NCBI RefSeq assembly: GCF_018449545.1
Contig: NZ_JAAVUR010000014.1
Location: forward strand, 87,350 to 151,349
Source of the DNA: Granulicella sp. dw_53
GTDB lineage: Bacteria > Acidobacteriota > Terriglobia > Terriglobales > Acidobacteriaceae
Reading direction: 5' to 3'
Length of the DNA: 64,000 nucleotides
How positions within the stretch are numbered: position 1 is the first letter of the stretch; the number at the start of each line of letters is the position of its first letter. Below the pieces are notes generated by a model. It was not told the origin of the DNA and made no database searches. It saw only the letters and a list, made by a program, of their open reading frames with translations. A program made the position numbers and the translations under genes. This document shows positions 25,234-33,898 of the stretch, one piece after another.

Positions 25234-27681
25234 ATGCCAAACGACTTTGTAAGTGTAATCAAGCCGAGCGCGACCAAATCTGAGAACACTGGGGAGAGCT
25301 CTGGGGCTTCGAGGGCGATTCCGGTGCTTCCAGTTCGCGATACGGTGCTCTTCCCGCACGCGGTGTTACCGCTGACGGTGGGAAGGGAGAGCTCGATTCA
25401 GTTGATTCAGTCCCTGGGCGAGGAGAAGTCGATCCTGGTGGTCGCGCAGCGAGATGCGCGCCAGGACTCGCCGCTGGCGGCGGATCTGTACTCGGTTGGA
25501 ACGCGCGCCACGGTCCACAAGGTCGTGAAGATGCCGAACCAGAGTCTCTTTGTCTTTACGGAGGGCAACGAGCGGGTGAAGATGGGCGAGTTCACGCAGT
25601 TGACGCCGTTTATGACCGCGGAGTACGAGGTCATCGACGAGGCCGAGCCGGGCGTTTCGCCCGAGGCTGAGGCTTTGCAGCGCAATGTGGTGAGCCAGTT
25701 CCAGAATATTGTGACCTCTTCGCCTACGCTCTCGGACGATCTGCAGACGATAGCGATCAATATCGATGAGCCAGGCCGGTTGTCGGACTTTATCGCGTCT
25801 TCCCTGCCATTCCTGACGACGACCGACAAGCAAGAGCTGTTGGAGATGCCAAATGTGACGGCGCGATTGGAGCGCATCAATAAGCATCTGGCGAAGGAGC
25901 TTGAGGTGCAGCAGTTGCGCAACAAGATCCAGAGCGAGGTGCAGGACTCCGTACAGCAGTCGCAGCGGGACTACTACCTGCGCGAGCAGTTGAAGGCGAT
26001 CCAGAAGGAGCTTGGCGATCTCGACGATACGCAGAAGGATATTGCGGATCTGAAGGAGAAGATCGAGAACGCCGGCATGCCGGACGAGGTAAAGAAGGAC
26101 GCGCTGAAGGAGCTGGGACGGCTGAGCCGGATGAACCCGGCGGCGGCGGACTACAGCCTGACGCGGAACTACGTGGAGTGGCTGGCGGTGCTGCCGTGGG
26201 CGAAGACCTCTTCGAGCGAGGTTGACATCCTGAAGGCGAAGGAGATTCTCGATGAGGATCACTATGGCTTGAAGAAGGTCAAGGACCGCATTCTGGACTA
26301 CCTCTCGGTGCGGCGTTTGAAGCCGGACATGAAGGGGCCGATCCTGTGCTTCGTCGGGCCTCCGGGTGTCGGTAAGACCTCGCTGGGACGTTCGATCGCA
26401 CGGGCTTTGGATCGCAAGTTCTCGCGTATCTCATTAGGCGGCATGCATGACGAGGCGGAGATTCGCGGACATCGCCGGACCTACATCGGCGCGTTGCCGG
26501 GACAGATTATCCAACACCTGAAGAGGGTGGAGGTGAAGGACCCGGTGTTCATGCTGGATGAGATCGACAAGCTGGGCCGCGACTTCCGTGGCGATCCTGC
26601 GAGCGCATTGTTGGAGACGTTGGACCCGGAGCAGAACAACACGTTCCGCGACAACTATCTCGATCAACCGTTCGATTTGAGCAAGGTTCTGTTTATCTGC
26701 ACAGCCAACCAGCTAGACACGATTCCTGGACCTTTGCTGGACCGCATGGAGATCATCGAGCTGACCGGCTATACGGAAGAGGAGAAGGTGAACATCGCCA
26801 TCAAGTACCTCATCCCGCGGCAGACGAAGGAGAACGGCATCAATCCTGACTTGATCGAGTTCCCGCAGGAGAGCGTCCACCTGATCGCACGGCACTATAC
26901 GCGTGAGGCTGGCGTTCGAAAGCTGGAGCAGCAGATCGGTACGGTGTGCCGGAAGCTGGCACGGCGTATCGCCGAGGGCAAGGACACGAAGCTGGTGATT
27001 ACACCGGAGATCGTGCACGAGTTCCTGGGCGGCATCAAGGTTCGCGTGGATACGGAGATCGCGGAGCGGACGAAGCGTTCGGGCGTGGCGGTTGGCCTGG
27101 CGTGGACTCCAGCAGGAGGCGACGTGCTCTTTATCGAAGCGAACAAGATGAAGGGCAAGGGCGGCTTCACGATTACCGGGCAGATCGGCGATGTGATGAA
27201 GGAGAGCATGCAGGCGGCGCTGACGTGGGTTCGATCGAACGCGGCTGCGCTGGGTCTGGATGAGGACTTCACCAAGGACACGGATCTGCACATCCACGTC
27301 CCTGCGGGAGCGATTCCGAAGGACGGACCTTCGGCTGGTGTGACTATGGCTACGGCTCTGGTCAGCCTGCTGACGGATACTCCGGTGCATCCGTTGACGG
27401 CTATGACGGGTGAGATCACGCTGAGCGGCAATGTACTGCCGGTGGGCGGGATCAAGGAGAAGTTCCTGGCGGCGAAGCGGGCTGGCGTGCGGGATGTGAT
27501 CCTGCCGAAGGACTGCAAGCAGCAGGTGGATGAGGACCTGACGCCGGATCAGATCGAAGGCGTTACGATCCACTACGCGACGCGGATTGAAGATGTGCTG
27601 GCGGTTGCTCTGCCGAAGACGACGAGCGAGCTGGTGCAGGATGAAGAGGTCCGCGAAGAGGTACTGCACGCTACGGTGTAA
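25234..27681 (+). CDS. lon: ATP-dependent protease Lon
   Basis: Full-length Lon of 815 residues, the cytoplasmic AAA+ protease for damaged and regulatory proteins. Order: N-terminal substrate domain (LPVRDTVLFPHAVLPLTVGR, near residues 30-49), coiled coil with DYYLREQLKAIQKELGD, Walker A GPPGVGKTS, Walker B FMLDEIDK, sensor and lid regions, then the protease domain with the Ser-Lys dyad: Ser in KDGPSAGVTM and Lys in GGIKEKFLAAKRAG. The start ATG 25234 is behind AGGGGGG. The downstream terminator separates it from the next gene. Confidence 0.97.
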   Translation: MPNDFVSVIKPSATKSENTGESSGASRAIPVLPVRDTVLFPHAVLPLTVGRESSIQLIQSLGEEKSILVVAQRDARQDSPLAADLYSVGTRATVHKVVKMPNQSLFVFTEGNERVKMGEFTQLTPFMTAEYEVIDEAEPGVSPEAEALQRNVVSQFQNIVTSSPTLSDDLQTIAINIDEPGRLSDFIASSLPFLTTTDKQELLEMPNVTARLERINKHLAKELEVQQLRNKIQSEVQDSVQQSQRDYYLREQLKAIQKELGDLDDTQKDIADLKEKIENAGMPDEVKKDALKELGRLSRMNPAAADYSLTRNYVEWLAVLPWAKTSSSEVDILKAKEILDEDHYGLKKVKDRILDYLSVRRLKPDMKGPILCFVGPPGVGKTSLGRSIARALDRKFSRISLGGMHDEAEIRGHRRTYIGALPGQIIQHLKRVEVKDPVFMLDEIDKLGRDFRGDPASALLETLDPEQNNTFRDNYLDQPFDLSKVLFICTANQLDTIPGPLLDRMEIIELTGYTEEEKVNIAIKYLIPRQTKENGINPDLIEFPQESVHLIARHYTREAGVRKLEQQIGTVCRKLARRIAEGKDTKLVITPEIVHEFLGGIKVRVDTEIAERTKRSGVAVGLAWTPAGGDVLFIEANKMKGKGGFTITGQIGDVMKESMQAALTWVRSNAAALGLDEDFTKDTDLHIHVPAGAIPKDGPSAGVTMATALVSLLTDTPVHPLTAMTGEITLSGNVLPVGGIKEKFLAAKRAGVRDVILPKDCKQQVDEDLTPDQIEGVTIHYATRIEDVLAVALPKTTSELVQDEEVREEVLHATV

Positions 27682-27708
27682 TCCCGTAACGAGCAGGAAG
27701 CATCGAAG

Positions 27709-27745
27709 AGAGCGGTTCGGCGATTGCCGGGCCGCTCTTTTTGTT
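27709..27745 (+). terminator. Terminator after lon
   Basis: AGAGCGG (27709-27715) pairs with CCGCTCT (27732-27738) and a run of T follows directly. It overlaps the ribosome-site region of the next gene. Confidence 0.85.
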
Positions 27746-27765
27746 TCCCAGGAGGTGTGTGGCGA

Positions 27766-28302
27766 ATGATGACGATTGGGCACTCGACGCTGGAGATCGA
27801 GGCTTTTCTATGGGCGTTGAAGGAGAACGACTGCCGCCTGCTGGTGGATGTGCGGCGGTATCCGGGTTCGCGGCGGCATCCGCAGTTTGGGCAGGCGCGG
27901 CTGTTTGAGGTGTTGGAGGCTGCGGGGATTCGTACGGCGTGGCGGGAGGGTTTGGGTGGGCGGAGGGCGACGCGGAAGGACAGCATCAACACAGGCTGGA
28001 GGGCCGATAGCTTTCGCGGGTATGCGGACTATATGCAGACGGCGGCGTTTGGAGGGGAGATCGACTGGCTGGTAGGGCAGCCGGAGCTGGAGCGAGTGGC
28101 GGTGATGTGCGCGGAGGCGGTGCCGTGGAGGTGTCACCGGTCGTTGATTGCGGATGCGGTGATTGCGCGTGGGTTTGGAGTGGAGGATGTGTTCGTGCAG
28201 GCGGATGGGCGGAGCACGGTGAAGGCTCATGCGATGACGGACTTTGCCCGGGTGGAGGGTGGGAGGGTTTGGTATCCGGGGGAGGCTACTTTGTTTGTCT
28301 GA
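27766..28302 (+). CDS. DUF488 family protein
   Basis: A protein of about 178 residues of the DUF488 family. The hallmarks are GHSTLEIEAFLWALKE at the N-terminus, LVDVRRYPGSRRHPQF with the conserved Arg and Pro, and a C-terminal MCAEAVPWRCHRSLIAD, where the Cys-His-Arg motif is family-typical. The role is not established; a nuclease or nucleotide-binding function has been suggested for relatives, but nothing here proves it. Start ATG 27766 lies 10 bases after GGAGG; ATG 27769 is equally possible. Confidence 0.88.
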   Translation: MMTIGHSTLEIEAFLWALKENDCRLLVDVRRYPGSRRHPQFGQARLFEVLEAAGIRTAWREGLGGRRATRKDSINTGWRADSFRGYADYMQTAAFGGEIDWLVGQPELERVAVMCAEAVPWRCHRSLIADAVIARGFGVEDVFVQADGRSTVKAHAMTDFARVEGGRVWYPGEATLFV

Positions 28303-28579
28303 GGTTGTGGGGCTGATTGGAGGAAGGCTTAACACCGATTTTCACGGATGGCACCGATTTGGTCTTGCCTTTCCTGTTTTGTTTTTCGGGTTGCTGATTT
28401 TCTTTTTCTTCTTTTCTTCTTCATCTGTCCTTCTCTTCTGCTCTTTTTTTCTTCTTTTTATTTTTTGCTTTCTCTCTTCTTTTTGTTCTGTTTACCGGGC
28501 TTTTTGATGGGTGGGGGTGTTGATGCGATGGAATACATGGGTGGAATGGGTGTCCTTCTTAACGGTGGAAGGAGAATTT
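28303..28579. other. Intergenic stretch with repeat copy 2 and a long pyrimidine tract
   Basis: Holds the second 39-bp repeat (28322-28360) and then, from 28361 to about 28500, a strand made almost entirely of T and C. No gene is supported in it. Confidence 0.6.
28322..28360. repeat. Dispersed 39-bp repeat, copy 2
   Basis: Same orientation as copy 1 at 725-763, differing at three positions. It directly abuts the pyrimidine-rich tract. Confidence 0.7.
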
Positions 28580-29404
28580 ATGACAAGTAGCACTATTAGC
28601 AATGGCGTTCAGCATGTTCAGTCGGGGGGAGCGGAGGTTGCTTTTCGGGTGGATGGACAGGGGCCGGGGCTGGTTCTTTTGCATAGCGCGGGAAGCGATT
28701 CTGCAGCTTGCTGGGATCATATGATCGGTCAGTTTACGGACGATTGGACCGTGGTTCGTCCGGATCTGGCGGGCTCTGGTGGGACGGTGGATGGAGGCGG
28801 AGCGCTCTCGTTGAAGACGATGGCGGCGCAGGTTGTGGCGGCTGCGCGGGCGGCAGGGGTGGAGAAGTTCGATCTTGTCGGCCACTCGCTGGGCGCGCAG
28901 GTGGCGATTCAGGTTGCGGCGGAGTATCCAGAGGCGGTGAAGTCGATGGTTCTGGCTTCGGCCTGGCCGACGCACGACGATTGCAGGCTGAGGGTGATGA
29001 ATCAGGCGACGCTGGGGCTGGTGGAGAGCGACCGGCGAGCCATGGCGACTCTGCTGCTGTTGATGTCGACGAGTCCGGCGTTTGTGGCGAAGATCGGCGA
29101 TGCGGGAGTGGCGCAGTTTGTCGAGAATATCCTTAGCTCAACCAACTGGGAGGGGATGAAGCGGCAGATCGAGCTGAACTGCGTGTCCGACGTCCGGGAG
29201 CAGGCGAAGAGCATCGATAAGCCGGTGCTGGCGATTGGAGGCTCTCAGGATACGGTCATTCCGCCGGCGTTGACGCGCGAGGTTGCGGGGCTGATTCCGA
29301 ACGCTCAGTACAAGGAGATTACGAGCGGGCATATGCTGATCTTTGAGCAGCCGGGGCCGTTTGTGGGGCTTTGTAGAGGGTTTCTGCGGGACGGGCTGGT
29401 TTAG
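28580..29404 (+). CDS. Alpha/beta-fold hydrolase
   Basis: A hydrolase of 274 residues. The oxyanion-side motif is LLHSAGSDSAACWDHMI, the nucleophile elbow GHSLGAQVA carries the catalytic Ser, the acid is the Asp in IGGSQDTVIPP, and the base the His in SGHMLIFEQP. A complete catalytic triad is therefore present. It resembles the 3-oxoadipate enol-lactonase/BioH type, but the substrate is not readable. Start ATG 28580 follows AAGGAG; an in-frame longer reading starts in poorly coding sequence. A terminator follows the stop. Confidence 0.9.
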   Translation: MTSSTISNGVQHVQSGGAEVAFRVDGQGPGLVLLHSAGSDSAACWDHMIGQFTDDWTVVRPDLAGSGGTVDGGGALSLKTMAAQVVAAARAAGVEKFDLVGHSLGAQVAIQVAAEYPEAVKSMVLASAWPTHDDCRLRVMNQATLGLVESDRRAMATLLLLMSTSPAFVAKIGDAGVAQFVENILSSTNWEGMKRQIELNCVSDVREQAKSIDKPVLAIGGSQDTVIPPALTREVAGLIPNAQYKEITSGHMLIFEQPGPFVGLCRGFLRDGLV

Positions 29405-29440
29405 CTGATCTGCTGATTTAGCGGTAGTTGAAGGCGAGGA

Positions 29441-29474
29441 AGGGTCAGGGCGGGGTTCGCTCTGGCCCTTTTTC
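29441..29474 (+). terminator. Terminator after the alpha/beta hydrolase
   Basis: AGGGTCAGGGC (29441-29451) pairs with GCTCTGGCCCT (29459-29469), allowing G-T pairs, and a T run follows. Confidence 0.75.
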
Positions 29475-29537
29475 GTTTTGGGAGTGATATTCGCTGGGAT
29501 GGGGAGTCCAAGAGGTGTGCTCGGGTATTCTGGGTTG

Positions 29538-29807
29538 ATGCGGGTGCGGGTTCTTTATTTCGGGGTTTTGAGGGATTTGGCCGGCCATCGCGAGGTGGAG
29601 GTGGAGCTGGCGGAAGGATTGTCTGTGGCGGAGTTTTTGGCGTTTCAGCGGGCGTCATTTCAGCGGGCGTCCGTGGCAGAGGCTTCGCAGCTTTGGGATT
29701 CGATCGCGGTGGCGGTGAACAAGGAGTATGCACGGGGGGATGTGGTGTTGCGGGATGGGGATGAGGTGGCTTTGCTGCCGCCGGTGAGTGGGGGGCGCGG
29801 GCTATGA
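29538..29807 (+). CDS. moaD: Molybdopterin synthase small subunit MoaD-like
   Basis: An 89-residue ubiquitin-fold sulfur carrier. RVRVLYFGVLRDLAG opens the fold and DGDEVALLPPVSGG closes it; the terminal Gly-Gly would be thiocarboxylated and give sulfur to precursor Z in molybdopterin synthase. Two oddities stand out. Three residues (Arg-Gly-Leu) follow the Gly-Gly, and residues about 37-46 hold a tandem FQRAS duplication (15-bp direct repeats at 29641-29670). The stop overlaps the moaE start by 4 bp. Confidence 0.88.
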   Translation: MRVRVLYFGVLRDLAGHREVEVELAEGLSVAEFLAFQRASFQRASVAEASQLWDSIAVAVNKEYARGDVVLRDGDEVALLPPVSGGRGL

Positions 29808-30268
29808 GGATCGAGATTGTGGATGAGGCGATTCCTGCCGAGGCGATCGTCGCGGAGATGAAGGCTGGGGCCGATGGGGCGGTGTGCGTCTTCGACGGGA
29901 TTGTGCGGGACAATACGCGGGGGCGGAGGACGCTGCATCTGGACTATGAGGCGTACCGGGAGATGGCGCTGGAGCAGATGAAGGGGTTGGCGGCGGAGGC
30001 GGTGACGCGGTTCGGGGTGCGGGATGTGGCTCTGGTGCATCGGCTGGGACGGCTGGTGGTGGGGGAGACGAGCGTGCTGGTGGTGGTGGCTTCGGCGCAT
30101 CGGGGGGCGGCGTTCGATGCTTGCCGGTGGCTGATCGATACGTTGAAGACTACGGTGCCGATCTGGAAGAAGGAACAGTTTGTGGATGGAGCGGTGTGGG
30201 CGGATGGGGAGCCGTTTCCGGCTGCGATGGCGGTGCATTCCGGGGACGATCTGGAGATGCTGGGATGA
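29804..30268 (+). CDS. moaE: Molybdopterin synthase large subunit MoaE
   Basis: A 154-residue MoaE, the catalytic subunit that adds two sulfurs to precursor Z. Visible: GAVCVFDGIVRDNTRGR, LDYEAYREMALEQM, HRLGRLVVGETSVLVVVAS, HRGAAFDACRWLID, and the conserved lysines in TTVPIWKKEQF. All active-site elements are present. It overlaps moaD upstream and the VWFA gene downstream by 4 bp each, so the three genes are tightly coupled. Confidence 0.95.
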   Translation: MRIEIVDEAIPAEAIVAEMKAGADGAVCVFDGIVRDNTRGRRTLHLDYEAYREMALEQMKGLAAEAVTRFGVRDVALVHRLGRLVVGETSVLVVVASAHRGAAFDACRWLIDTLKTTVPIWKKEQFVDGAVWADGEPFPAAMAVHSGDDLEMLG

Positions 30269-31224
30269 AGCTGGCTGGTCTGATCGTGGTGACCGCGCTT
30301 TTGACGGAAGGCGGGATGTTTGGACAGGCTCCGATTGAGCGGCGCGCCCCGCAGGGTTTGGGGGAGGGCGATATTCCCACGCTGCGGGTGCAGACGCGGC
30401 TGGTGAATCTGCCGGTGAATGTGGTGGATGCGAAGGGAGCTCCGGTGGGTGGGCTGGGGAAGGAGGACTTCGAGATTCTGGAGGATGGGAAGGTGCAGAA
30501 GATCTCGATCTTCGAGCGGGAGTCGGTGTCGCCGCTGTCGGTGGTACTGGCGATCGATGGGAGCGAGAGTGTGCTGCGGAATGAGCGGCTGGAGAAGGAT
30601 GCGGCGAAGCACTTCGTCAAGGCGCTGATACGGGAGCAGGATGAGGTGGATCTGATGGAGTTCTCGGATACGGTAAGGGAGATTGTGCCGTTTACGAATC
30701 AGGTGAAGCAGATCGATGCGGGGTTGGGGGAGTTGCAGCATGGGGATGCGACGGCGTTGTATGACGCGATCTATCTGGGGGCGGAGCGGTTGGCGACGAC
30801 TCGGACGGATGCGGGGCGGCGCAGGGTGATGGTACTGATTACCGACGGCGAGGATACGGTGAAGGGTTCGCGGTATGGGCAGGCTCTGGAGCAGGCTCAG
30901 CGGGCGGGAGCGATGGTGTACTCGATCATCATTGTGCCGGTGGCGGCGGATGCGGGGCGGAATACGGGTGGGGAGCATGCTCTGATCCAGATGGCGAGCG
31001 ATACGGGCGGGAAGTACTACTACGTGGAAGAAGCGAAGGATCTGGAGCCGGCGTTTCGGAAGGTGTCGGAGGATCTGCGGACGCAGTATTTGCTGGGGTA
31101 CTATGCGCCGCAGCGGGAGCGCGATAATTCTTACCGGGCGATACGGGTGCGGATGAAGGATACGGCGCTGCGGGGGACGTATGAGCTGCGTTACAGGACG
31201 GGATATTATGCGGATGCCCGGTGA
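30265..31224 (+). CDS. Secreted VWFA-domain protein (Acidobacteria type)
   Basis: A 319-residue protein with a signal peptide (MKLAGLIVVTALLTEGGMFG), then a short domain with LRVQTRLVNLPVNVVDAKGA and FEILEDGKVQKISIFERES, and a von Willebrand A domain. The metal-ion site DxSxS appears as AIDGSES, with TALYDAIYLG and VLITDGEDT further on. The C-terminus has TQYLLGYYAPQRE and YRTGYYADAR. This architecture is very common in Acidobacteriota. The ligand is unknown. The gene overlaps moaE by 4 bp, although no link to molybdenum cofactor is obvious. Confidence 0.92.
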   Translation: MKLAGLIVVTALLTEGGMFGQAPIERRAPQGLGEGDIPTLRVQTRLVNLPVNVVDAKGAPVGGLGKEDFEILEDGKVQKISIFERESVSPLSVVLAIDGSESVLRNERLEKDAAKHFVKALIREQDEVDLMEFSDTVREIVPFTNQVKQIDAGLGELQHGDATALYDAIYLGAERLATTRTDAGRRRVMVLITDGEDTVKGSRYGQALEQAQRAGAMVYSIIIVPVAADAGRNTGGEHALIQMASDTGGKYYYVEEAKDLEPAFRKVSEDLRTQYLLGYYAPQRERDNSYRAIRVRMKDTALRGTYELRYRTGYYADAR

Positions 31225-31287
31225 AGGCTTTTGACGGTATGAACGCGCCTTCGGCTGAGATGCACTAAGCTTGGCTTAGAGGCGATT

Positions 31288-32175
31288 ATGAAGAGCACCA
31301 GGAAGAAGTTTGAGTTTGCACATGTAGCTGAGGGGATTGCGCGGCAGGCGGGGACTTTGCTGCGGGGGTTCTACGAGAAGGGTGTGACGGCCGAGTACAA
31401 GGGCGATGTCGACCTGGTGACGGAGGCGGACCGGGCCAGCGAGGCGCTGATCGTCGAGAAGCTGAAGGCGGCGTTTCCGGGGCATGGGGTGTATGGGGAA
31501 GAGGGCACTCGCGATGGGTTGGAGAGCGAGTACCGGTGGTATGTCGATCCGTTGGATGGGACGACGAACTTTGCGCATGGGTTTCCGTCGTTCTGCGTGC
31601 TGCTGGGGTTGGAGCGGCGGGCTCCGGGACTAGCTGCGGATGCGGATGGAGAACTGATTGCCGGGGTGACTTACGATCCGCTGCGGGATGAGATGTTCTC
31701 GGTGGAACGGGGTAAGGGGGCGTGGCTGAATGGACGGCAGATTCAGGTGTCTAAGACGGCGAAGCTGCAGGAGTCTTTGACGGCTACGGGTTTTCCGAGC
31801 CAGAAGCGGCATGAGAATCCGAACGTTCACTTTTATCAGCAGGTGACGCTGCGGTCGCATGGGGTTCGGCGGGTGGGTTCTGCTGGGCTGGATCTGGCGT
31901 ATGTGGCGTGCGGACGGCTGGATGGGTTCTGGGAGTTCAATCTGAATCCCTGGGATACGGCGGCGGGCGTGTTGCTGGTGGAGGAGGCGGGTGGGACGGT
32001 GACGCACTTCAATGGCGGCAAGTTCACTTTGGATAGCCGCGAGGTACTGGCTACGAATGGGTTGATCCTTGGGGAGCTGCAGCACCTTTTTACCGAGATG
32101 TTCGCAGGGCGGGAGCTGGAGACGATTCCTACGCCGGCGGAGTTTGCGAGGAGAAGGGCTGAGGCAGGACGATAA
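31288..32175 (+). CDS. Inositol monophosphatase family protein (SuhB-like)
   Basis: A 295-residue metal-dependent phosphatase. The three metal motifs are intact: GEEGT (about residue 71), DPLDGTTNFAHGFP (about 85-98), and near the end WDTAAGVLLVEEAGG. The N-terminal DLVTEADRASE is also typical. It should hydrolyse inositol-1-phosphate or a related sugar phosphate. It faces a convergent aldehyde dehydrogenase gene across a perfect hairpin. Confidence 0.93.
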   Translation: MKSTRKKFEFAHVAEGIARQAGTLLRGFYEKGVTAEYKGDVDLVTEADRASEALIVEKLKAAFPGHGVYGEEGTRDGLESEYRWYVDPLDGTTNFAHGFPSFCVLLGLERRAPGLAADADGELIAGVTYDPLRDEMFSVERGKGAWLNGRQIQVSKTAKLQESLTATGFPSQKRHENPNVHFYQQVTLRSHGVRRVGSAGLDLAYVACGRLDGFWEFNLNPWDTAAGVLLVEEAGGTVTHFNGGKFTLDSREVLATNGLILGELQHLFTEMFAGRELETIPTPAEFARRRAEAGR

Positions 32176-32182
32176 ACGAGAG

Positions 32183-32210
32183 ATCGCCACTGAGAGAGCT
32201 CAGTGGCGAT
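32183..32210. terminator. Hairpin between convergent genes
   Basis: A perfect 12-bp inverted repeat, ATCGCCACTGAG/CTCAGTGGCGAT with a 4-base loop, lies between the IMPase and aldehyde dehydrogenase stops. No T run follows on either side, so termination would depend on the stem alone. Confidence 0.6.
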
Positions 32211-32266
32211 GTGTTGCTGGTCTGATTGGAATGCGAGCTTGAGGTTCTGGAAGGAGACTGAGAAGG

Positions 32267-33700
32267 TCAGGACCCCAGGATTGCTTTTGGTTCGAGATAG
32301 GCTTCGAGGCCTATCTCGCCATACTCTCTTCCAATGCCGGACTGTTTGAATCCGCCGAAGGGTGCTCCGGTATCGTGTGGCGCGCCGTTGATCGAAACTC
32401 TTCCAACCTGAAGCTGTGAAGCGATGCGGTTCGCTCTCTCCATGTCTGACGAGCTTATATAGGCGTAGAGACCATAGATTGAATCGTTGGCAATCTCGAT
32501 GGCTTCTTCGTCCGTCTTGTACGTCAGGATGGAGAGGACCGGGCCGAAGATCTCCTCTTGCGCGATGCGCATGTTGCGAGTGACGTTGGCGAAGACGGTC
32601 GGCCTTACGAAGTTTCCCTCTTCGAGGGACTTCGGACTGAGGCCCTGTGGATGTCCGAGGCCGCCGGTTACGAGCTCCGCACCTTCTTCGACGCCGCTCT
32701 TGATGTAGCCCTGGACGCGCTCGTATTGTTTCCTGCTGACCAGAGGTCCTATAAAGGTGTCCTCGTCCAGGCAGTTGCCGACCTTGACCTGCTCCACTGC
32801 ATGCTTGATGGACTTCTTCACTTCGTCGAGGCGATCTTCGGGTACGAGGAGGCGGGTCCCGGCGTTACAAGCTTCTCCGTTGTTCAGGAAGGCATTCATG
32901 ATGGCCAGGGGAATAGCCTTGGCGAAGTCTGCATCGTCCAAGATGATATTTGCGGACTTGCCGCCAAGCTCGAGGGTGACTCGTTTCATCGTATCGACGG
33001 CGCCTTTGGCGATCGTCTTTCCGGTTGCGGTAGAGCCGGTGAACGAGATCTTTGCCACGTCCGGATGTCTTGTCAGCTCTGCCCCAACGACATCGCCACG
33101 CCCGACGACGACGTTGAATACACCGGGAGGAAGACCCGCTTCGTGGAGGGCCTCTACGAGGACCTGGGTTTGGATTGCGCTCATCTCACTCGGCTTAATG
33201 ACGGTCGTACAGCCCGCGGCAATGGCTGTTCCCATCTTTCTGCAGATAAAGAGGGCATTGGAGTTCCAGGGAGTGATCACGGCGGTGACGCCGAGGGGCT
33301 CAAAGATGACCTTTGCGTTGCCCATCTCTCGAACGAAGTTGAAGTTCGAGAGGGCTTTCTTTACGTGAAGAAACTCATCTGTCGAAAACGCAGCAGCTAT
33401 AGGCGATTTTTTTACCGGCGCACCGAACTCTTCAACCATCGCCTCGCTGAGAGGCTGAGCCCTCGCCTTCAAGGCATCGTAGAGCCGCTGCAACCAATCC
33501 AATCGTTCTTCTCTGGTTGTGGTGGAGAAGGTTTTAAATGCCGCTTTTGCGGCTGCGATGGCGTCCTGCGTATCTTCGACGTTCCCGAGGGTTACATGTC
33601 CGAGGAGTTGATTCGATGAAGGGTTGATGAGGCCGAATTTCTCTTGGCCCTTCGACTCGACGAACTGGCCGTTAATGTAATGCGTCGTGATGTTTACCAT
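32267..33700 (-). CDS. NAD(P)-dependent aldehyde dehydrogenase
   Basis: A 477-residue aldehyde dehydrogenase superfamily enzyme. The cofactor and catalytic parts are all visible: TPWNSNALFICRKMG, KPSEMSAIQTQVL, FTGSTATGKTIAKG, the glutamate motif LELGGKSANIILDDAD, and the catalytic Cys in NNGEACNAGTRLLV. The C-terminus has FGGFKQSGIGREYG. The usual FxxGQxC box is NNGEACN here. The natural substrate is unknown. Upstream at 33774-33809 lies a striking inverted repeat that could be a repressor site. Confidence 0.95.
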   Translation of the reverse strand: MVNITTHYINGQFVESKGQEKFGLINPSSNQLLGHVTLGNVEDTQDAIAAAKAAFKTFSTTTREERLDWLQRLYDALKARAQPLSEAMVEEFGAPVKKSPIAAAFSTDEFLHVKKALSNFNFVREMGNAKVIFEPLGVTAVITPWNSNALFICRKMGTAIAAGCTTVIKPSEMSAIQTQVLVEALHEAGLPPGVFNVVVGRGDVVGAELTRHPDVAKISFTGSTATGKTIAKGAVDTMKRVTLELGGKSANIILDDADFAKAIPLAIMNAFLNNGEACNAGTRLLVPEDRLDEVKKSIKHAVEQVKVGNCLDEDTFIGPLVSRKQYERVQGYIKSGVEEGAELVTGGLGHPQGLSPKSLEEGNFVRPTVFANVTRNMRIAQEEIFGPVLSILTYKTDEEAIEIANDSIYGLYAYISSSDMERANRIASQLQVGRVSINGAPHDTGAPFGGFKQSGIGREYGEIGLEAYLEPKAILGS

Positions 33701-33773
33701 TTTGGGTTAACACATCATCTATTTGTTTATTCCTTTCTTTGCGGCTTATAGGTTTTACAAAAAACCAGCCTGT

Positions 33774-33809
33774 ACGCAACGCGTTGCCTTTTATGGGATA
33801 GCGTTGCGT
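33774..33809. promoter_or_regulatory. Palindromic operator candidate upstream of the aldehyde dehydrogenase
   Basis: GCAACGCGTTGC (33776-33787) is a perfect 12-bp palindrome with the central CG typical of LacI-family operators. It is nested in a larger inverted repeat, ACGCAACGC (33774-33782) with GCGTTGCGT (33801-33809). It lies about 75 bp before the start codon. Confidence 0.55.
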
Positions 33810-33898
33810 CCGAAGATCACTTCCAGCAACGGCATTTATCGTTACTAATTCCGTTGAGAACAAACGGCGTAGGCCAGCTCACGACAAGTAACACCCTC

